Counted from the first letter of the stretch, positions 45,488-58,186 are shown. The stretch is DNA of 64,000 bases from Voacanga thouarsii (GCA_026120185.1 JANUWF010001213.1:372001-436000), one strand, 5' to 3'. Notes: generated from the sequence alone by a model not told the origin. Program-made: numbers and translations.

Positions 45488-47300
45488 TGTTGAAATGTAT
45501 GCACTCTAGATAAGTTTTTTGATGTAATTATTGAATTTATTAATAAAAGAATTTATTCTCAAATTTTGTTTTTTATTTGTGAATTTACATTTTATTTGTG
45601 CATGATTTATGTTTGGATATGACCCATTGTATTTAAGTAAGTGATCTATGAGAATAGTGGTCTTTCATAGTAAGGTATGGATCATGAGTTACTTAATACA
45701 TAAATGTTTGTTCTTAACCGATTGATGAGAATGGGAATCTCATCATGTTTAGGTTATTGTGTTATGAATTCCAAATGGAGAATGTCTTACCTTTAACCAG
45801 TGAGTAGTCCACTCACTTCATAGCATGAGCGTATTTTGAATACGTAGAATATGACCTATAATAGTGGTTTCTAAAAGTACTATTTAGAAGAAACATAGAC
45901 TATTTCTACTACAGCGTGAACTAATACTCTACCGCTTCAATATAAGTTGGTGGTCTGACGAAGTTGGAAGCATGTACTTTGATATGTTGTAGTTGAGGTT
46001 CTTTCGTAGAGTCGATATACTTATATGTTGGGTATATGTGACTAGTTAGTTAAAACAAACTTTTACAAGATAGCTTCTGCGCTATATCGCTCATTGTGAC
46101 TATTCAAATGATCTAGATATCCAGGGCCCTGGGAACATGACTTGGATGTTTTCTTTAGGATTGCTCTCTTGGAAAGTGGACACATTCCAAGAGTCGTGGA
46201 TCATTGGACTAGAGGTCTAAGGATGGTAGATATCTTTTAGAGAGGTGTTAGTACACTCCTCCTCTCTAAATGTACGGCAGTGCGTGGAGGGGTATTTTAG
46301 TCATTGCACCTGTAGGTCGGAGACTTTGCTAACGCAGCATTGTGGTATTAACTTATGGTGATATTAGGAAATATTTAAAATGTAAAATACAGTCATTTAT
46401 ATCGTAGGGTATTTTGGTTATTTTAATAGCCAAGGTGATGTGTTTTTTGGTCCCCAGAATAGCCCTTAAGTCCATATAGATTTAAGTTAAGGAATTGGTC
46501 TTGATAATTATAGGTTTTATTTTACTTTATTTAAATAGTCTAATTTATTATTGTATTAGAATAAAATAAAAGGCCCAAGAGAGAGTATATATTTTATCTA
46601 ATTGGTTAATTAATTATTTAAGGCCCAAGGCCCATATTGAATAATTAGAAAATTAATCTAGGTATAATCTAGATAAAAGGCTTGATATTTTATATTGGTC
46701 TATTTGGACTTGTAAATTATTTATTGGGCTGATTTATGAAATTTAGAAAATAAATAATTGAGGCTTATTATTTATGGGTTTTCAAGCCCAAGAGTAAATA
46801 ATTTTATTTGGCCTAATGAATAAGACAAAAGGTAAAATTAAAAAAAAAAAAAAACCAACACGGGACGGATCCCGTATTGTTTGGGGTGAGAGGATAACAA
46901 AAAGCATGATGCTTTTGTTTCACTCTATTGGTCTCTCTCTGTGATTGCATGAAAATAATAATAAAAAAAAAAAACGGAAACAATGCCATTGTTCTTTGAT
47001 ACATTTCTTAGTAGCCTTCACGGGTAGCAAAAGAGCGTCATTCTAGATGTTCAAAAGTTTCGCGTGAATGAAACGAAGCCGGCGTTGACAAGGATGCGAT
47101 CCAGTGGCTTCAAGCATCTGGTTCAGACATCTTCTTTAGTGCCAATAAGGTCATTCAAATGCAGAGGTAAACAACTTCCATAATACTCTGTATATTTTTT
47201 TGTTCAATGAACATGCTTTCGGTTTCATCATTTTTGCCATTTTAAGCTTCAACCTCAGCATATGTCGTCTAGAAAATCTTTTGGGGCTAAAATCTCCAAT
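45488..47300 (+). repeat. 3' LTR of plus-strand copia (right end uncertain)
   Basis: It starts TGTTGAAATGTATGCACTC after the PPT and has the same early layout as family C LTRs: a poly(A) region with attaataaaagaatttattct, then reverse complements of blocks such as tagtccactcacttca and catgacttggatg. The last 500 bases differ from family C and I cannot fix the end; about 47.2-47.3 kb is a guess. The homopolymer A runs at 46839-46854 and 46962-46974 lie inside. Confidence 0.65.
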
Positions 47301-49106
47301 CAAATATTGATGGATTGGTCATGCACTTAACATCCATATCGAGTAGGTATAATACAAAAATAATTCCAGCACTAAATTTTCACGCGTAAATATTGGACAT
47401 AATTTAAGAATTTCTGTTATAATTATAACTTAGGATTTGACCAAGGTATAAATGAAGATTTTAAAAAATCCGACAAAAAGATAATATTTTCAAACTTTTG
47501 ATAGTTTGAATCTTTACTTCTAGTTAGGGGGAAAAAATCAATATTTTTTATGCAAATATCTTTTATTCATCTATATGTTAGAAAAATTAATTTTGTGAAT
47601 AACTTTTATTCATGTTATGTTAGAAAATTAAGAATCATTAGCCAAACCGCATGAACACTAATTTCGTATAATAAGTTATCAGAATTTCCTTAAGACATGA
47701 TGATTAGAGTAGGCACTTGGGATAATGCACAAAAATTGGCCAATGGATAGAGGGAACAAATAAACGGATCAGGATGACTCTTCCCATCATAGATCATTAT
47801 TAGGGATTCCTTCAATCTCCCTACCTATAATTCTTATAACTCATGTAATTTATTCTCCAATATTTTCTATGACAAGAGAGATTACAATTTTGGTTGTAAT
47901 ACCCCAACCTTTATTCCAATAACTTATGGGATGTATTAAGTTTGATATGTTATAATTGGTAGCATTCATGAAATTCACTTAACCAACGTTCTCCCTGTGG
48001 ATAAATACCCACACGTGGTTACAAAAATACGAGTAAATTTATAAGACATTACAAATATTAAAATATATTTATCCTACATAGTTGCTAAAAGGGATCATAA
48101 TAGTTATCTACCAACAGGATATATTTCCATCATTGCATTAGGTTTCACTAATCTTGGGTAAACAAATTAAAATTAAGGGAGAAAACATATGTGGTCCAAA
48201 ATATTATTTTTGTTTAACAATAAATGGTCATGTACGGAAATAATTAAAAATAATATGAAACATTTTATATGTTTTATGCTAAAAAGTGTATGCAAGACCT
48301 ATAGGGAGTCCACAAACATCATCTCATATGTAAAACCCCACCTCACAATTACCTTAGGGAGAGGGGAAGGGCATGCCATGCATTACTTTGTGCAATACGT
48401 GTTATATGTGTTTGGGAAAGTTCATAAACTATGGTTTGAATATATGCGTTTCATACGTAATTTAATTGGCTAATGTTACACAAAAATATTTTATCTGATT
48501 AGCTTAGCATTTGTGTGTGTATTAGTTTATTTTGTTTATTTAAATTTTGTTATATAGAGAACTTGTGAAGGAGATTTTAGTACATAAGAATTATTGCAGT
48601 CTAATGAAAATTATTGGAATCTTCTCGGTTGAATAATTGACGTTCGATTGGTACCGTTTGCTTGAATAGTTTTCTTTTATTCTCCCCATTTCATCTCTTT
48701 TGACCACCATTTCCTTGTTTAGATTCTGGGAATATTCTAATAAATGTGTTTATTTCTCACTCCTTTCCTTCCTTAAACATATTATTATGTCTTTTTGTCC
48801 ACTAAAACCTCCGTTATTATTTTTCATCATTGACGTAAGCAAGCCTTCATTTTCTTAAGTCTACTAGGCAACTAAACTGTAGGGGGATTAATTTGTTACC
48901 GAAATTGGATGGCTACGTTAATTCTGTTAGAATATTAAGCCTTGAGCCTCTTAACCTATTGTTCTTAAACCTTAGTATTTTTTTTTTTTATATGCTTTCC
49001 ATTTTCTTTCCCCCTTTTTATGGAACCTGCCTTGGGTTCCCTATTTACGGTGTGTGATAGACAAATTCCAGTAAGAGGGATTGCTGCGAAATTTATTTTC
49101 CCAAGC
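47301..49106. other. AT-rich intergenic spacer
   Basis: No gene, RNA or repeat is recognised. An ORF of 94 codons (48189-48473, plus) begins MWSKILFLFNNKWSC but shows no family signature, and its bases resemble the surrounding spacer, so I do not call it a gene. Short homopolymers occur at 48976-48989. Confidence 0.5.
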
Positions 49107-50007
49107 CACTACAAGAAAAATACACTTTAGCGATGAAAATTAGTAACGGCTTTGTTGCCGTCACTAATTTGTGACAGAATAGCGACAACAAGCAAACATT
49201 TTTAATTTAAATTCACTTTTTAAAAAATTGTAAGATAGCCATAGCTAATCCCTCGCTAATTAGTGATGCATTAGCTACGGCTTATTGTCCCTCACTAATT
49301 AGCGAGGAATTAGCTACGACATATGTAATTAACACTAATACTAATTAATTGTTCAAATGTCGTAGCTAAACCCTTGCTAAGTAGCGAGGGATGCCTTGCT
49401 AATTAGCGGGGGATTAGCTACATCGTACGTAATTAACACTAATACTAAATTATTTCTTCAAATGTCATAGCTAATCCCTCGCTAATTAGAGAGGAATTAG
49501 CTACGGCATTTGTAATTATTCATTAATATTAAATAATTGTTAAAATACCGTAGCTAATCCGTTACCAATTAGAGACGGCTTAGCAATGACAAATTGGGTC
49601 GTCAATAATCCGTCGCAAATCCCTTGAAAATCTGTCACTAATCTGCAAAAAAAAAAAACTATATAATTAATATAAAGAACAACAAATTACAAGAATATCA
49701 ATAGCCTAGTGGTGGAGAATGTGCTCCCTCACAACAATGATGCGGGTTTGAGCCCCGTGTCCGACATATTCTCAAAAAATTATCTTGCGGGGCCGAACTG
49801 GTTAGGCTGTGTTGCGACTAATTAATTTTTTTAAATAAAATTTGTTGGCCATCGCTAATCCGTGGCTAAATTTAGTGACAAATTAGTGATGGCCTTAATT
49901 GCAAATTTAATTATAAATATCATTACTTAAATAGTCGTCGCTAAGCCATTGCTACACTCAATTAGCGACGGATTTGATAGTCGCAAATTTGCAGTTTTCT
50001 TGTAGTG
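49107..50007. mobile_element. Small non-autonomous CACTA transposon 1
   Basis: 901 bp bounded by inverted ends CACTACAAGAAAA (49107) and TTTTCTTGTAGTG (to 50007), the CACTA/EnSpm signature. Flanks agc and aac give a 2/3 match for the 3-bp TSD. Just inside the ends and through the body are repeated motifs of both orientations (agcgaggaattagctac, gctaatccctcgctaat), the subterminal repeats that CACTA transposases bind. There is no transposase ORF, so it would be mobilised in trans. Confidence 0.9.
49702..49756 (+). other. tRNA-like pol III A/B-box segment inside CACTA 1
   Basis: tagcctagtgg (49702-49712) resembles a pol III A box (TRGYNNARNNGG), and ggtttgagccc (49745-49755) a B box (GGTTCGANNCC). 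The 43-base start-to-start spacing is that of a tRNA. No acceptor stem or anticodon arm folds clearly, so it is a tRNA-derived relic rather than a tRNA gene. The same segment is in CACTA 2. Confidence 0.5.
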
Positions 50008-50048
50008 AACCAGCTCTACCACCTCAATCATAAATAAATATATAAATA

Positions 50049-50083
<35 letters not shown>

Positions 50084-50945
50084 CAATGGAGGAAAATTTT
50101 GTTGGCAAAGCTGGAAATCCTTTCCTTCTCCACGAGATCCAAAGGAAGAAAGTCTTTATAGAGAATATTTCCACCTCTCATTGTGATTTTTTTTCCTTTC
50201 CGAATAATTACCTAATCTTCCATTTAGCACATTATGGCAACCGACAATGCCCAGTTTTGACTCCTTTGTTTTCTCACCAAATCTGGCACCGAATCAATCA
50301 GAGATTAGTGATTAGCATAACCGATTCACTTGTTTCTTAATTCATACTCTTTTGAGATTTGAACCCCAAAGATTTACCCCACCCCTTTGGCACACGAATG
50401 AGCTTATTATTAGAGCTGATTTGTTCCTCAATCGTGGCCAGCACCCCTCAAGCACAGCTCTTATTTCGTGGGTTCTAACAGACCGAAAAAAATTATGGAG
50501 ATCAAAGCCAAGGATGGAGAATCCCTATAACTAAGTAGTAAAATAATTCTCCTTTCTTTCTCAAACAATGAAATCAGCCGTGCACTCAAAATTCCAGCAA
50601 TTTTCATTCGCCTATTCTCCTTTCTTTCTCAAATAATGAAATCAGCCATGCACTCAAAATTCCAGCAATTTTCATTCGCCTTTCTTTTCTATTTGCACGA
50701 CAGCACATTCGGCCAGGCTGTTCCCCGATAGCAGCAAAGCCAACAGACTAGCATACAAGAGCTTCGGTACCCCCCATTAGGCACACCAAAACCAAAAACT
50801 CAAAGACCCTCACAGAATTTTAACCTTCTTCTAACACCAGCCTTCTCTCAACCAAAAGCCAAGCAAACTCAACATCATGCCGGGCGCACCCACACACAAG
50901 GTTGTTCTGCCACCCTGAACTACAGCAAAATCAGAGGTCTACCTT
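50008..50945. other. Spacer between the CACTA elements, with simple repeats
   Basis: It contains a (TA)n run at 50050-50081 and a tandem duplication (separate entry). Two small ORFs on the plus strand (50086-50340 and 50352-50534) show no recognised domain. Nothing else is supported. Confidence 0.5.
50546..50681 (+). repeat. Tandem duplication, 2 x 68 bp
   Basis: The unit starting attctcctttctttctcaaa at 50546 is repeated from 50614, with two visible base differences (cagccg/cagcca and aacaat/aataat). The high identity suggests a recent slippage or unequal-exchange event. Confidence 0.9.
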
Positions 50946-51959
50946 CACTACATGAAAAACAGCAAATTAGTGACAGAGTTTTTGTGACGGCCTCTAGGCC
51001 ATTGCTAATTTGCAACGGAACCAAAAATTTTGAAAATAAATTTATATTTTTAAATTTCTGTCGCTAATCCGTCAGTAATTGTGATGGATTAGCGACGGAC
51101 CTCTAACCGTCTCAAATTAGAAACGGATTTGGGACGATATTTTTTTTTTAATTATTCATTAGCACTAAATAAATTGAAAGTCGTTGACAATCCATCACTA
51201 ATTTGTGACGGCCTTTTCCATATTTAATTAACACTAAAAAATTAAAGTGCCATCGCAAATCCATTGCAATTAGAGAGGGATTTGCGACAACCTTCCGAAA
51301 TCTAAAAAAAAATTATTTTTTTAAAATTCAAAAACTAAGCGCTCGCAATTCCGTCACAAATTTGTGAAGGATTTGCAATGGTGATTCAAAATTTAAAAAT
51401 ATTTTTATTTTTTTAAATTAAAAAATGCTCTCGCAAATCCCTCGCAGATTTGTGATGACCATCTAGTATTTAAAAATATATAATTTTTTAAAAAAATAAA
51501 AATTAGCCCTCACAAATTCGTCGCAAATTTGCGAGGGATTTGCAACAGTTAACCAAAATTTAAAATAAATTAATTTTTTTAAAATTGAAAAAAAAAATAA
51601 GCCTTTGAAAATCTGTCACAAATTTGCGAGGGAAATAAATGCTTGCAAATCCGTCACAAATTTGCGAGAGATTTGCAACGACCATCTAAAATTTAAAAAT
51701 AATTTTTTTTCAAAATTAAAAAAAAAATAAACCCTCACAAACTCATCGTAAATTAGAGAGGGATTTGCGACGATCACCTAAAATTTAAAAATAAATTTAT
51801 TTTTTAAAATAAAAAAAAAGCCCTTGCAAATCCGTTGTAAATTTGAGAGGGATTTGCGACGGCAATCCAAAATTTAAAAATAATTTTTTAAAAAAATTAA
51901 AAAAAATAAGCCCTTGCAAATCTGTCACAAATTTGCGAGGGAGTTGCAACGGCCATCTA

Positions 51960-52531
51960 AAAATTCTCATAAAATTAATATGTATATATTTATACATATA
52001 TTAATATAGCATTTTCATACACATATAAATATGTTAATATACTTTTTTAATATAAAAATAAATATATATACATATTTATTTTTGTTAGTATGTGTGTGTT
52101 TAGCTATATATAATCATATATATATATGTATGTATGTATATATACATATTAATATATATACTATTACATATATATAGATATCTATATATATGTATATACT
52201 ATATCTATATATAAGTTATAGTATATATATTAATATGTATATATACATACATATTTATATATATATATATATTTATATTTATATACCACTCATATATTTA
52301 CATATTTATACAAATTAATATATATATATATATATATACACACACGCATAAACACACACACATATATATTTATATATATACATTTAATTATGACAGATAC
52401 ATATATGTCATATTCTCACATATATACATACATATATATATTTAATAATATCATTTGTATATTATATATCTAAATATTTCAACTTAGTAATGTCTTTTTG
52501 CGTATTCTACAATTTCAACACCCCCCCCCCC
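51960..52531. repeat. TA-rich microsatellite tract with poly-C inside CACTA 2
   Basis: Long interrupted (TA)n, (ATAC)n and (CA)n stretches end in twelve C residues (52520-52531). It has low complexity and no coding meaning. It separates the two repeat-rich halves of the transposon and probably expanded after insertion. Confidence 0.85.
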
Positions 52532-53172
52532 ACACACATATATATAATGAAACTTTAAAATTTTTTTATAATTTTTTAGATTAGTGATGGATTTGCGAGG
52601 TACAAATTCGTCATAATTAGCGACGGATTTGCAATGGCCATCTAAAATTAAAAAAATTTATTTTTTTAAAATTGCAAAAAGAAGCCCTCACAAATCCATC
52701 GTAATTAGCAAGGGATTTTCGAAAACCGTCTAAAATTTGAAAATAAATTTAATTTTTTTAAATTTTTAAAAAATAAGCCCTCGCAAATTTGCAAGGGACT
52801 TGCGCGGCAATCCAAAATTTAAAAATAAATTTATTTTTAAAATTTAAAAAATAAACCCCTGCAAATCCATCACAATTAGCAAGGGATTTGTGACGGCCAT
52901 CTAAAATTAAAAAATAAATTTATTTTTTTAAACTTAAAAAATAAGTCATCGCAAATCTGTCGCAATTAGCGAAAGATTTGTAACGGCCATCCAAAATTTA
53001 AAAATAAATTTATTTTTTAAATCTTAAAAATTAGCCGTTACTAATCTGTGGCTAACAACGGAAAATTGTGTCGTTGCAGATCCATCACAAAACCCTTGTA
53101 AATCCGTCACTAATTCACAAAAAAAATTACTATATAATTAATATATAGCATAATAAATCACAAGAATATCAA

Positions 53173-53226
53173 TAGTTTAGTGGTGGAACACGTATTCTCC
53201 CACAACAAGGATGTAGGTTTGAGCCT
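53173..53226 (+). other. tRNA-like pol III A/B-box segment inside CACTA 2
   Basis: tagtttagtgg (53173-53183) and ggtttgagcct (53216-53226) have the same 43-base spacing as in CACTA 1, with matching flanks (acaagaatatcaatag upstream). This shows that both transposons descend from an ancestor that already held the segment. Confidence 0.5.
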
Positions 53227-53602
53227 CGGGTCTGGCATAATCTCATAATATTCTTGGCTGGTCAAGTCAGGTCGCAAGCCGGGTCGATCGATAGGTAGGT
53301 GGGCGAGCCGAACAGCTAATTAATTAATTTTGAAATAAAAATTTTTTGCCGCAGCAAATCCATCACTAAATTAGTTAATTTTTTAAATAAAAATTTTTGG
53401 CTGCTGCAAATTCGTTTCTAAATTAATTATTTTTTTAAAAGTAAATTTTTTCCCATCGCAAAGCCGTCGCTAAATTATTTTAATTTTTGTAAATAAAAAA
53501 TTTTTTACCGTCACAAGTCTGTTGTTAAATTAATTGATTTTTTCAAAATTTAAAAATTTTTACTGAATTTGGCTTTCGCTAATTTGGTTTTTTCTTATAG
53601 TG

Positions 53603-54859
53603 CTTCTCTTATCCTCTCATTTTTCATACAAATAGGCAGCAATAATATCACTCTCGTCCCTCCCTCTATTTCCCTTCTCAAGATCGAAGCAAACATTGAA
53701 GATTCATCAGTTGTAGTCCATTCTTCTTCCAAGCAAGGTCAAGCAGCAACATCTCCTTCATTGCCAATACTCTCGGACTCACCATGGACAAACCGAGACT
53801 TCTTCTTGCTTCAAGTAAACCCTTCGCCCTTAATGTTCTTTTGTTCCGAAGTTACTAAAAATAGGCTAGGTCTTTGGGTATATGTTGAGGAGTGTAGTAG
53901 CTTGTGGAAATAATTCTTGTCTAATTGATTGTACTGATGGTGGTGGTATTCTGCCGAACATGTTCTAAATGAATTGTTCTACTTGTGCAATCTGAGCTTC
54001 TGTGATATTTGTCATATGTTTTGTATGAAAAATGTGGGCTAGTTGGTAAGGCAAGTTTCGGTCAGCATGTAATGGGAGTGATGATCGCGTGTCTTGGGAA
54101 TTGGCCTTTAGATATGTGTTCCTTGTTTGAATCTAGTTTGCTCACAAACTAACTATTAAATATATGGACAAATTCTTTGTTGAAAAATTGGTGAAGGTTG
54201 AATTTGTTATTACATTGTAGCGTGGTCATAATGTATTGATGGTCAATAGTACGCCTGTGATGAATTTCTTTTTACATTTATTAGTTTTAGCATTAGTAAT
54301 TAGTTTATTTCTACCATATTTATTTAATGTAACACAGTTTCCGAATTAATCTCCTCCAAATATAATATTTTGGTATATGTTGTTACCGTTATAATATCCC
54401 TAATTATAATATTAGTGTCATTATTATAAATTATAACTGTAATATAACCAAACACATAATATTATTGATAACATTTATTACTTTTAACTACTAATGATGA
54501 TTGTATTATTTATTTATTTACTCATTTATTTTTTCATTTATTTATTACTATTATTATTAAAATCATTATTCATTATTTAGCATTTATATTTAAAAATGTA
54601 CTAAGATCATTATTTTTTACTTATTGTCGTAACTACTACAATTATGCAGTACTATTCCAGTCGTTCGCTATAGTTTAAAAAAATTAATTTAATATTAATA
54701 TTTCTTATAATTATTTATTGGTAGCATGAGTATTATTTATTATTATTATCATTTGTTTCTGTTATTGTTGTTGTTATCATTACTACTACTATTTTTACTA
54801 TCAGTTCTTCCTTTCTATTTAGTTGTACGCATGTTGTGTGAACTTTGCACTGATTAACT
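53603..54859. other. Spacer with possible exon-like segment
   Basis: An ORF at 53569-53913 (plus) starts inside the CACTA end and reads IEANIEDSSVVVHSSSKQGQ and LPILSDSPWTNRDFFLLQ. Its base composition is less AT-rich than its surroundings, and a GTAAAC donor-like site lies at about 53815. I recognise no family; it may be a piece of a host gene or of an LTR. The rest, to 54859, is AT-rich with no supported feature. Confidence 0.35.
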
Positions 54860-56133
54860 TAACCTTATGTGTCTAGGCAGAGTAGGAATATAAACGTGAG
54901 TATACTGATGTGTGGTTAGCTAGAGCAGCAATTGATTAAGTATTTTTCTGTGATAGAAGGAGAGGATTTCCAAGGCCTGGGGAGAGCACAATAACCTTGG
55001 AATAAACCAGATAAGTTGAGAAGGTAAGTCCTTGCTAAAACTTTTAAAACTCGGTGCTCAGATTGTTACTTGATGAAATTGTGATTGACACACTGGATTG
55101 TGTACTTTTGGTAGAGTAATTTCCTCAAACAAATTATACTTTCTTTTAAAATATTTGCGAAATATTTTATATGATAATACTATTTTATAAAATTTTACGA
55201 AGAAAACACTTGTTCATTTTCCCAAATTCTTCTGCAAAAGTAAACATGAAATTTGACTTGCAACATTTTGGGGACATCTTGGTAAAGGACAAACTACGTC
55301 AACTACTTGCTATGGGTAGGCCGTAGTACTAGTTCCTGCAGGATATTGTGAATCTTCTGGTTGGCGGCCACATTCAGGAGATGAATCCTGCCTGAATGGA
55401 TTGCCAATACTAGTGAGTCAAGCTGGTCCATACTAGTAACCAATTCCACTTAGGATTGATCTCGGAGTTGGACACCAGTATGTTTGGGTAGGAGATGGAA
55501 GAGTATCCCACCCGGTAAGCCGTACATCCACCATCACTTCGATGCAAGGTTTCATAGTTACCATCGCGATGCAAGGTTTCGTGGCAAATATGTTGGGCTA
55601 TGATGCAAGGTTTCATACCCAGATTCTCTTATAAAATAAAATGAGTGGTTTATTTTATCCTGATTTCAGTTGTCAGTTGCAAAAATATTCATACTTGTGT
55701 GACCTTTAAACCACTTAGGAAAATTTGAAATTGATTGAGCATTTAAGCAATTATATTTTCTACATCTTTCAAACTTTCATCATAAAAACTGGTGAATTAT
55801 AATTTGCAATGGCGCGCACAGGACTTATTGGGAATTTTCTTGTCACACATTTCTTTATCATGTTTCAAGGAGTGCTAGTCTCAGCAAGGTGGGAAGTTAT
55901 TAAAGCTTCGAGACTTAGAGACTTATAATTAATGTATTACATATTTTAAGAATGTGAACTTCTTTTGGGGTTTTCATTTTATTTCTAAGACCTTTGTAAT
56001 AGATTTGAAGAGGTTTTAATTTAAGTTGAATTTCTTTCTCTCATTGCTCTTGTCTGATTATAAAGATCCCTGATCTTTAAGGATGTAGTGGCATCCCTGC
56101 CACCTTCGGGTCACATGGTTGCGGGGTGTTACA
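54860..56133 (+). repeat. Gypsy-type LTR tail (solo or truncated)
   Basis: The segment ends gcggggtgttaca at 56133, like the gypsy LTR ends at 12570 and 63062, preceded by ataaagatccctgatctt and a ggcatccctgccacc stretch. No PBS follows, so it is a solo or broken LTR. The start is not resolved. Three copies of gatgcaaggtttc occur at 55541, 55568 and 55602, and a splice-donor-like gagaaggtaagt at about 55018-55029. Confidence 0.5.
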
Positions 56134-57756
56134 TCATAATTTACATGAACAATGGACAAAATTTTTTGTTATTTACTCTTACATACAATAAAATACTTCA
56201 ACCAAATGTACTTGGATTTACCTAAAGATTTATTTGTTTTGAATAAGCAAACTACAACGAAATTATCGCAACATATAACAATATGCTTAGAGATAGAATC
56301 AAACATTAAAATTGTTTGGACTTTTACTGTATATTTTAAATTACGTGAATTTCCTCTTAAAATATTAACAATAAATTCTTTCGTAAATTTAAATATGCTT
56401 TTATATACTTTTAAAACCCATTTCAATACGTATACATATTGATATAAGATAAATTGCTATAAATATAAAACTAAAAAAATAGGAGATGAGCAGGGGTGAG
56501 CCAAGGGATAGGTCCTGGTCCCATCCCTATCTCCATCAAGTTGGGGAATCTCCAACCGAGCAATGCCAGGGTGGCCGGGTACCCAACATAAGTGGGAAAA
56601 TTACTCTCTCTATAGGTGATGATGATATTAATTTACTTAGTCAACTTTCGAATAATAGGTAGCTCAAATTTCACGTAGCAGGCGATGTTCAAATTGGATT
56701 GCGTATTCCATATAGGTCTACAAAGAATGATCTATCTGATTCCTCCCCAACAAGGTTGAATAGAGCAGATTTTGAAACTAAATTGCAACATCATATTGTG
56801 CTTCAAAAAAATCTCAAAGTTCGTGAAGGAGAAAAAAAAAAAAAAACAGAAAGTTGTTTCCCAAACATCACCCCATGGCTCATGCAAATTTATTTTGAAT
56901 TTAAATTTGTATGTTGATGCAGTCAAGGATGTTGATTATGATTTTGAAGATTTTAGTGTAATTCACTCTCCAAATAGCTAGAAAAGTAAAAGGATTAACA
57001 CTTCGAAAATATAGTATAGTTACATTGGATGAGTAGGGTTTTGTCATTATGTAACATTCCCGAAAAGATCCAAGGGAAGATGCAAACTTGTTTCCTCCCT
57101 CACAAAGAATACAAAGCAGCAACAAATTATATGTTGCTTAATTGTGAAGATCGGTTTAGCTATATATGAGGTGAGATGATTGTGCAATAGGTGATTTTTC
57201 CCACAATCTTTTCCTTTGTGTTCCTCCTTTCTATCCTAATTAGAAACAACTACATATTCATTTCAATTGCAGACCAATAGAACCCAGTTTACCAAAATCA
57301 ATTTTCAGCAGACTCACATAAAAGCCAAAACTAGAAATTACAAGAAATTTGGACTGAGGGTCAAGAATTGAGGCTTTGCCCAGGATTATTTATGTTAGAT
57401 CTAACATAAATAATCTTAGATCTAACATCTCCCTTAAATTGAAAGGTAGCATCAAATTAATTCATCAAATTAACTTCAAATTCTAGGGTAATTCAAAATT
57501 TAGATTAGGTAAATAACTCATTTCTAAGCTGCCAAAATTAACAAAATTTCAAACACTAAAGTAGTGCAATTAACATGTCCATGCTAAATCAAACGAAACT
57601 AACAAAACCCACTTAACAAAATCACCAAATACAAGATATGGTAGAATCACCAAAATCACTAAACAAAACTAGATGAATAAATCACGAGGTAGATTAAGAT
57701 GTTAAGATTTGCAGAGAGATAGATGTGTGTGATATGTGTTACGTGTGATTATGTGT
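56134..57756. other. AT-rich spacer without supported genes
   Basis: ORFs at 56152-56442 and 56699-56917 have no family signature. A GC-richer patch (56490-56585) contains gggataggtcctggtccc, which I cannot assign. A perfect inverted repeat around 57387-57418 (tatgttagatctaacata) could form a hairpin. Confidence 0.45.
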
Positions 57757-58186
57757 TCAAAACCAAATAGGAGTTCCAGCAGAACCAGAGACAAACCTAT
57801 TGGCCGTTGGTGCCTTACAAACTACCCTTCTAGTGCATAAGTTCCAAGGCTGAATAGAACCGTCGGCGGCCTCAGATGAAGGTGCAGTAGCCCCCACTGT
57901 TGAAACCACGGCCGGCAACCGTAGGTTATCTTGGTCCTTACTCTCGAGTCCCTCCCCCAAAATCGCATCTTTCATCTTATCAGCCACTATTTAGAGATCA
58001 AACATGAGCTTCTCCCTCACCGCAGTGATCCCATCACCACCAGCATCTTCTCCACCTCTAGTCTCCGAGGACTTGAATTTGCGAAAAGACTCAGTAGGCG
58101 GTTGCGAAGTAGGAGGAGGTGGCAGCTTGAAATTTAAGAAAAATGGAAAGTTCAAGAGGAATACTAACCAAGGGTTGAAGGATTTC
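57757..58186 (-). pseudogene. DUF1639-family protein fragment (host gene relic)
   Basis: In one minus-strand frame: a proline-rich part (FKLPPPPTSQPPTESFRKFK), GGEDAGGDGITAVREKLMFD, a TAA stop (57991-57993), then VADKMKDAILGEGLE, LRLPAVVSTVGA, and QPWNLCTRRVVCKAP, ending at GTPIWF. The PWNLRTRRxxCKAP box is the signature of plant DUF1639 proteins, whose function is unknown to me. Here the first Arg of the box is Cys (CGC to TGC, a typical deamination change). The conserved C-terminal half of the family (a FSxxLSRxEIEEDFxxM area) is not found downstream. I judge it a truncated pseudogene with one nonsense codon. Confidence 0.6.

Larger units (their letters stand above)
50946..53602. mobile_element. 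Non-autonomous CACTA transposon 2
   Basis: 2657 bp from CACTACATGAAAAA (50946) to TTTTTTCTTATAGTG (53602), with a perfect 3-bp TSD ctt (50943-50945 and 53603-53605). The body is mostly imperfect copies, in both orientations, of a unit around gcaaatccgtcgcaaatt and tgcgagggatttgcgacgg, alternating with runs of aaaattaaaaaataa. The centre (51960-52530) is a TA/TG microsatellite. It carries the same tRNA-like core as CACTA 1 near its right end. No transposase is present. Confidence 0.9.

Noticed and set aside
48189..48473. 94-codon plus-strand ORF in spacer
   Set aside because: No recognised motif, no supporting start or splice context, composition like the AT-rich surroundings.
49702..49756. 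A functional tRNA gene
   Set aside because: A/B-box words are present, but I cannot fold an acceptor stem, anticodon arm or CCA-adjacent end; called a tRNA-like relic instead.
49107..53602. CRISPR-like array from the repeated gcaaatccgtcgcaaat units
   Set aside because: The units are imperfect, occur in both orientations without regular spacers, and sit within CACTA ends in plant DNA.
56152..56442. 96-codon plus ORF and its antisense partner of 85 codons
   Set aside because: Low-complexity AT-rich sequence open on both strands; it looks like chance.
56490..56585. GC-richer patch resembling a piece of a DNA transposon or coding sequence
   Set aside because: No terminal repeats, TSD or readable domain could be established.
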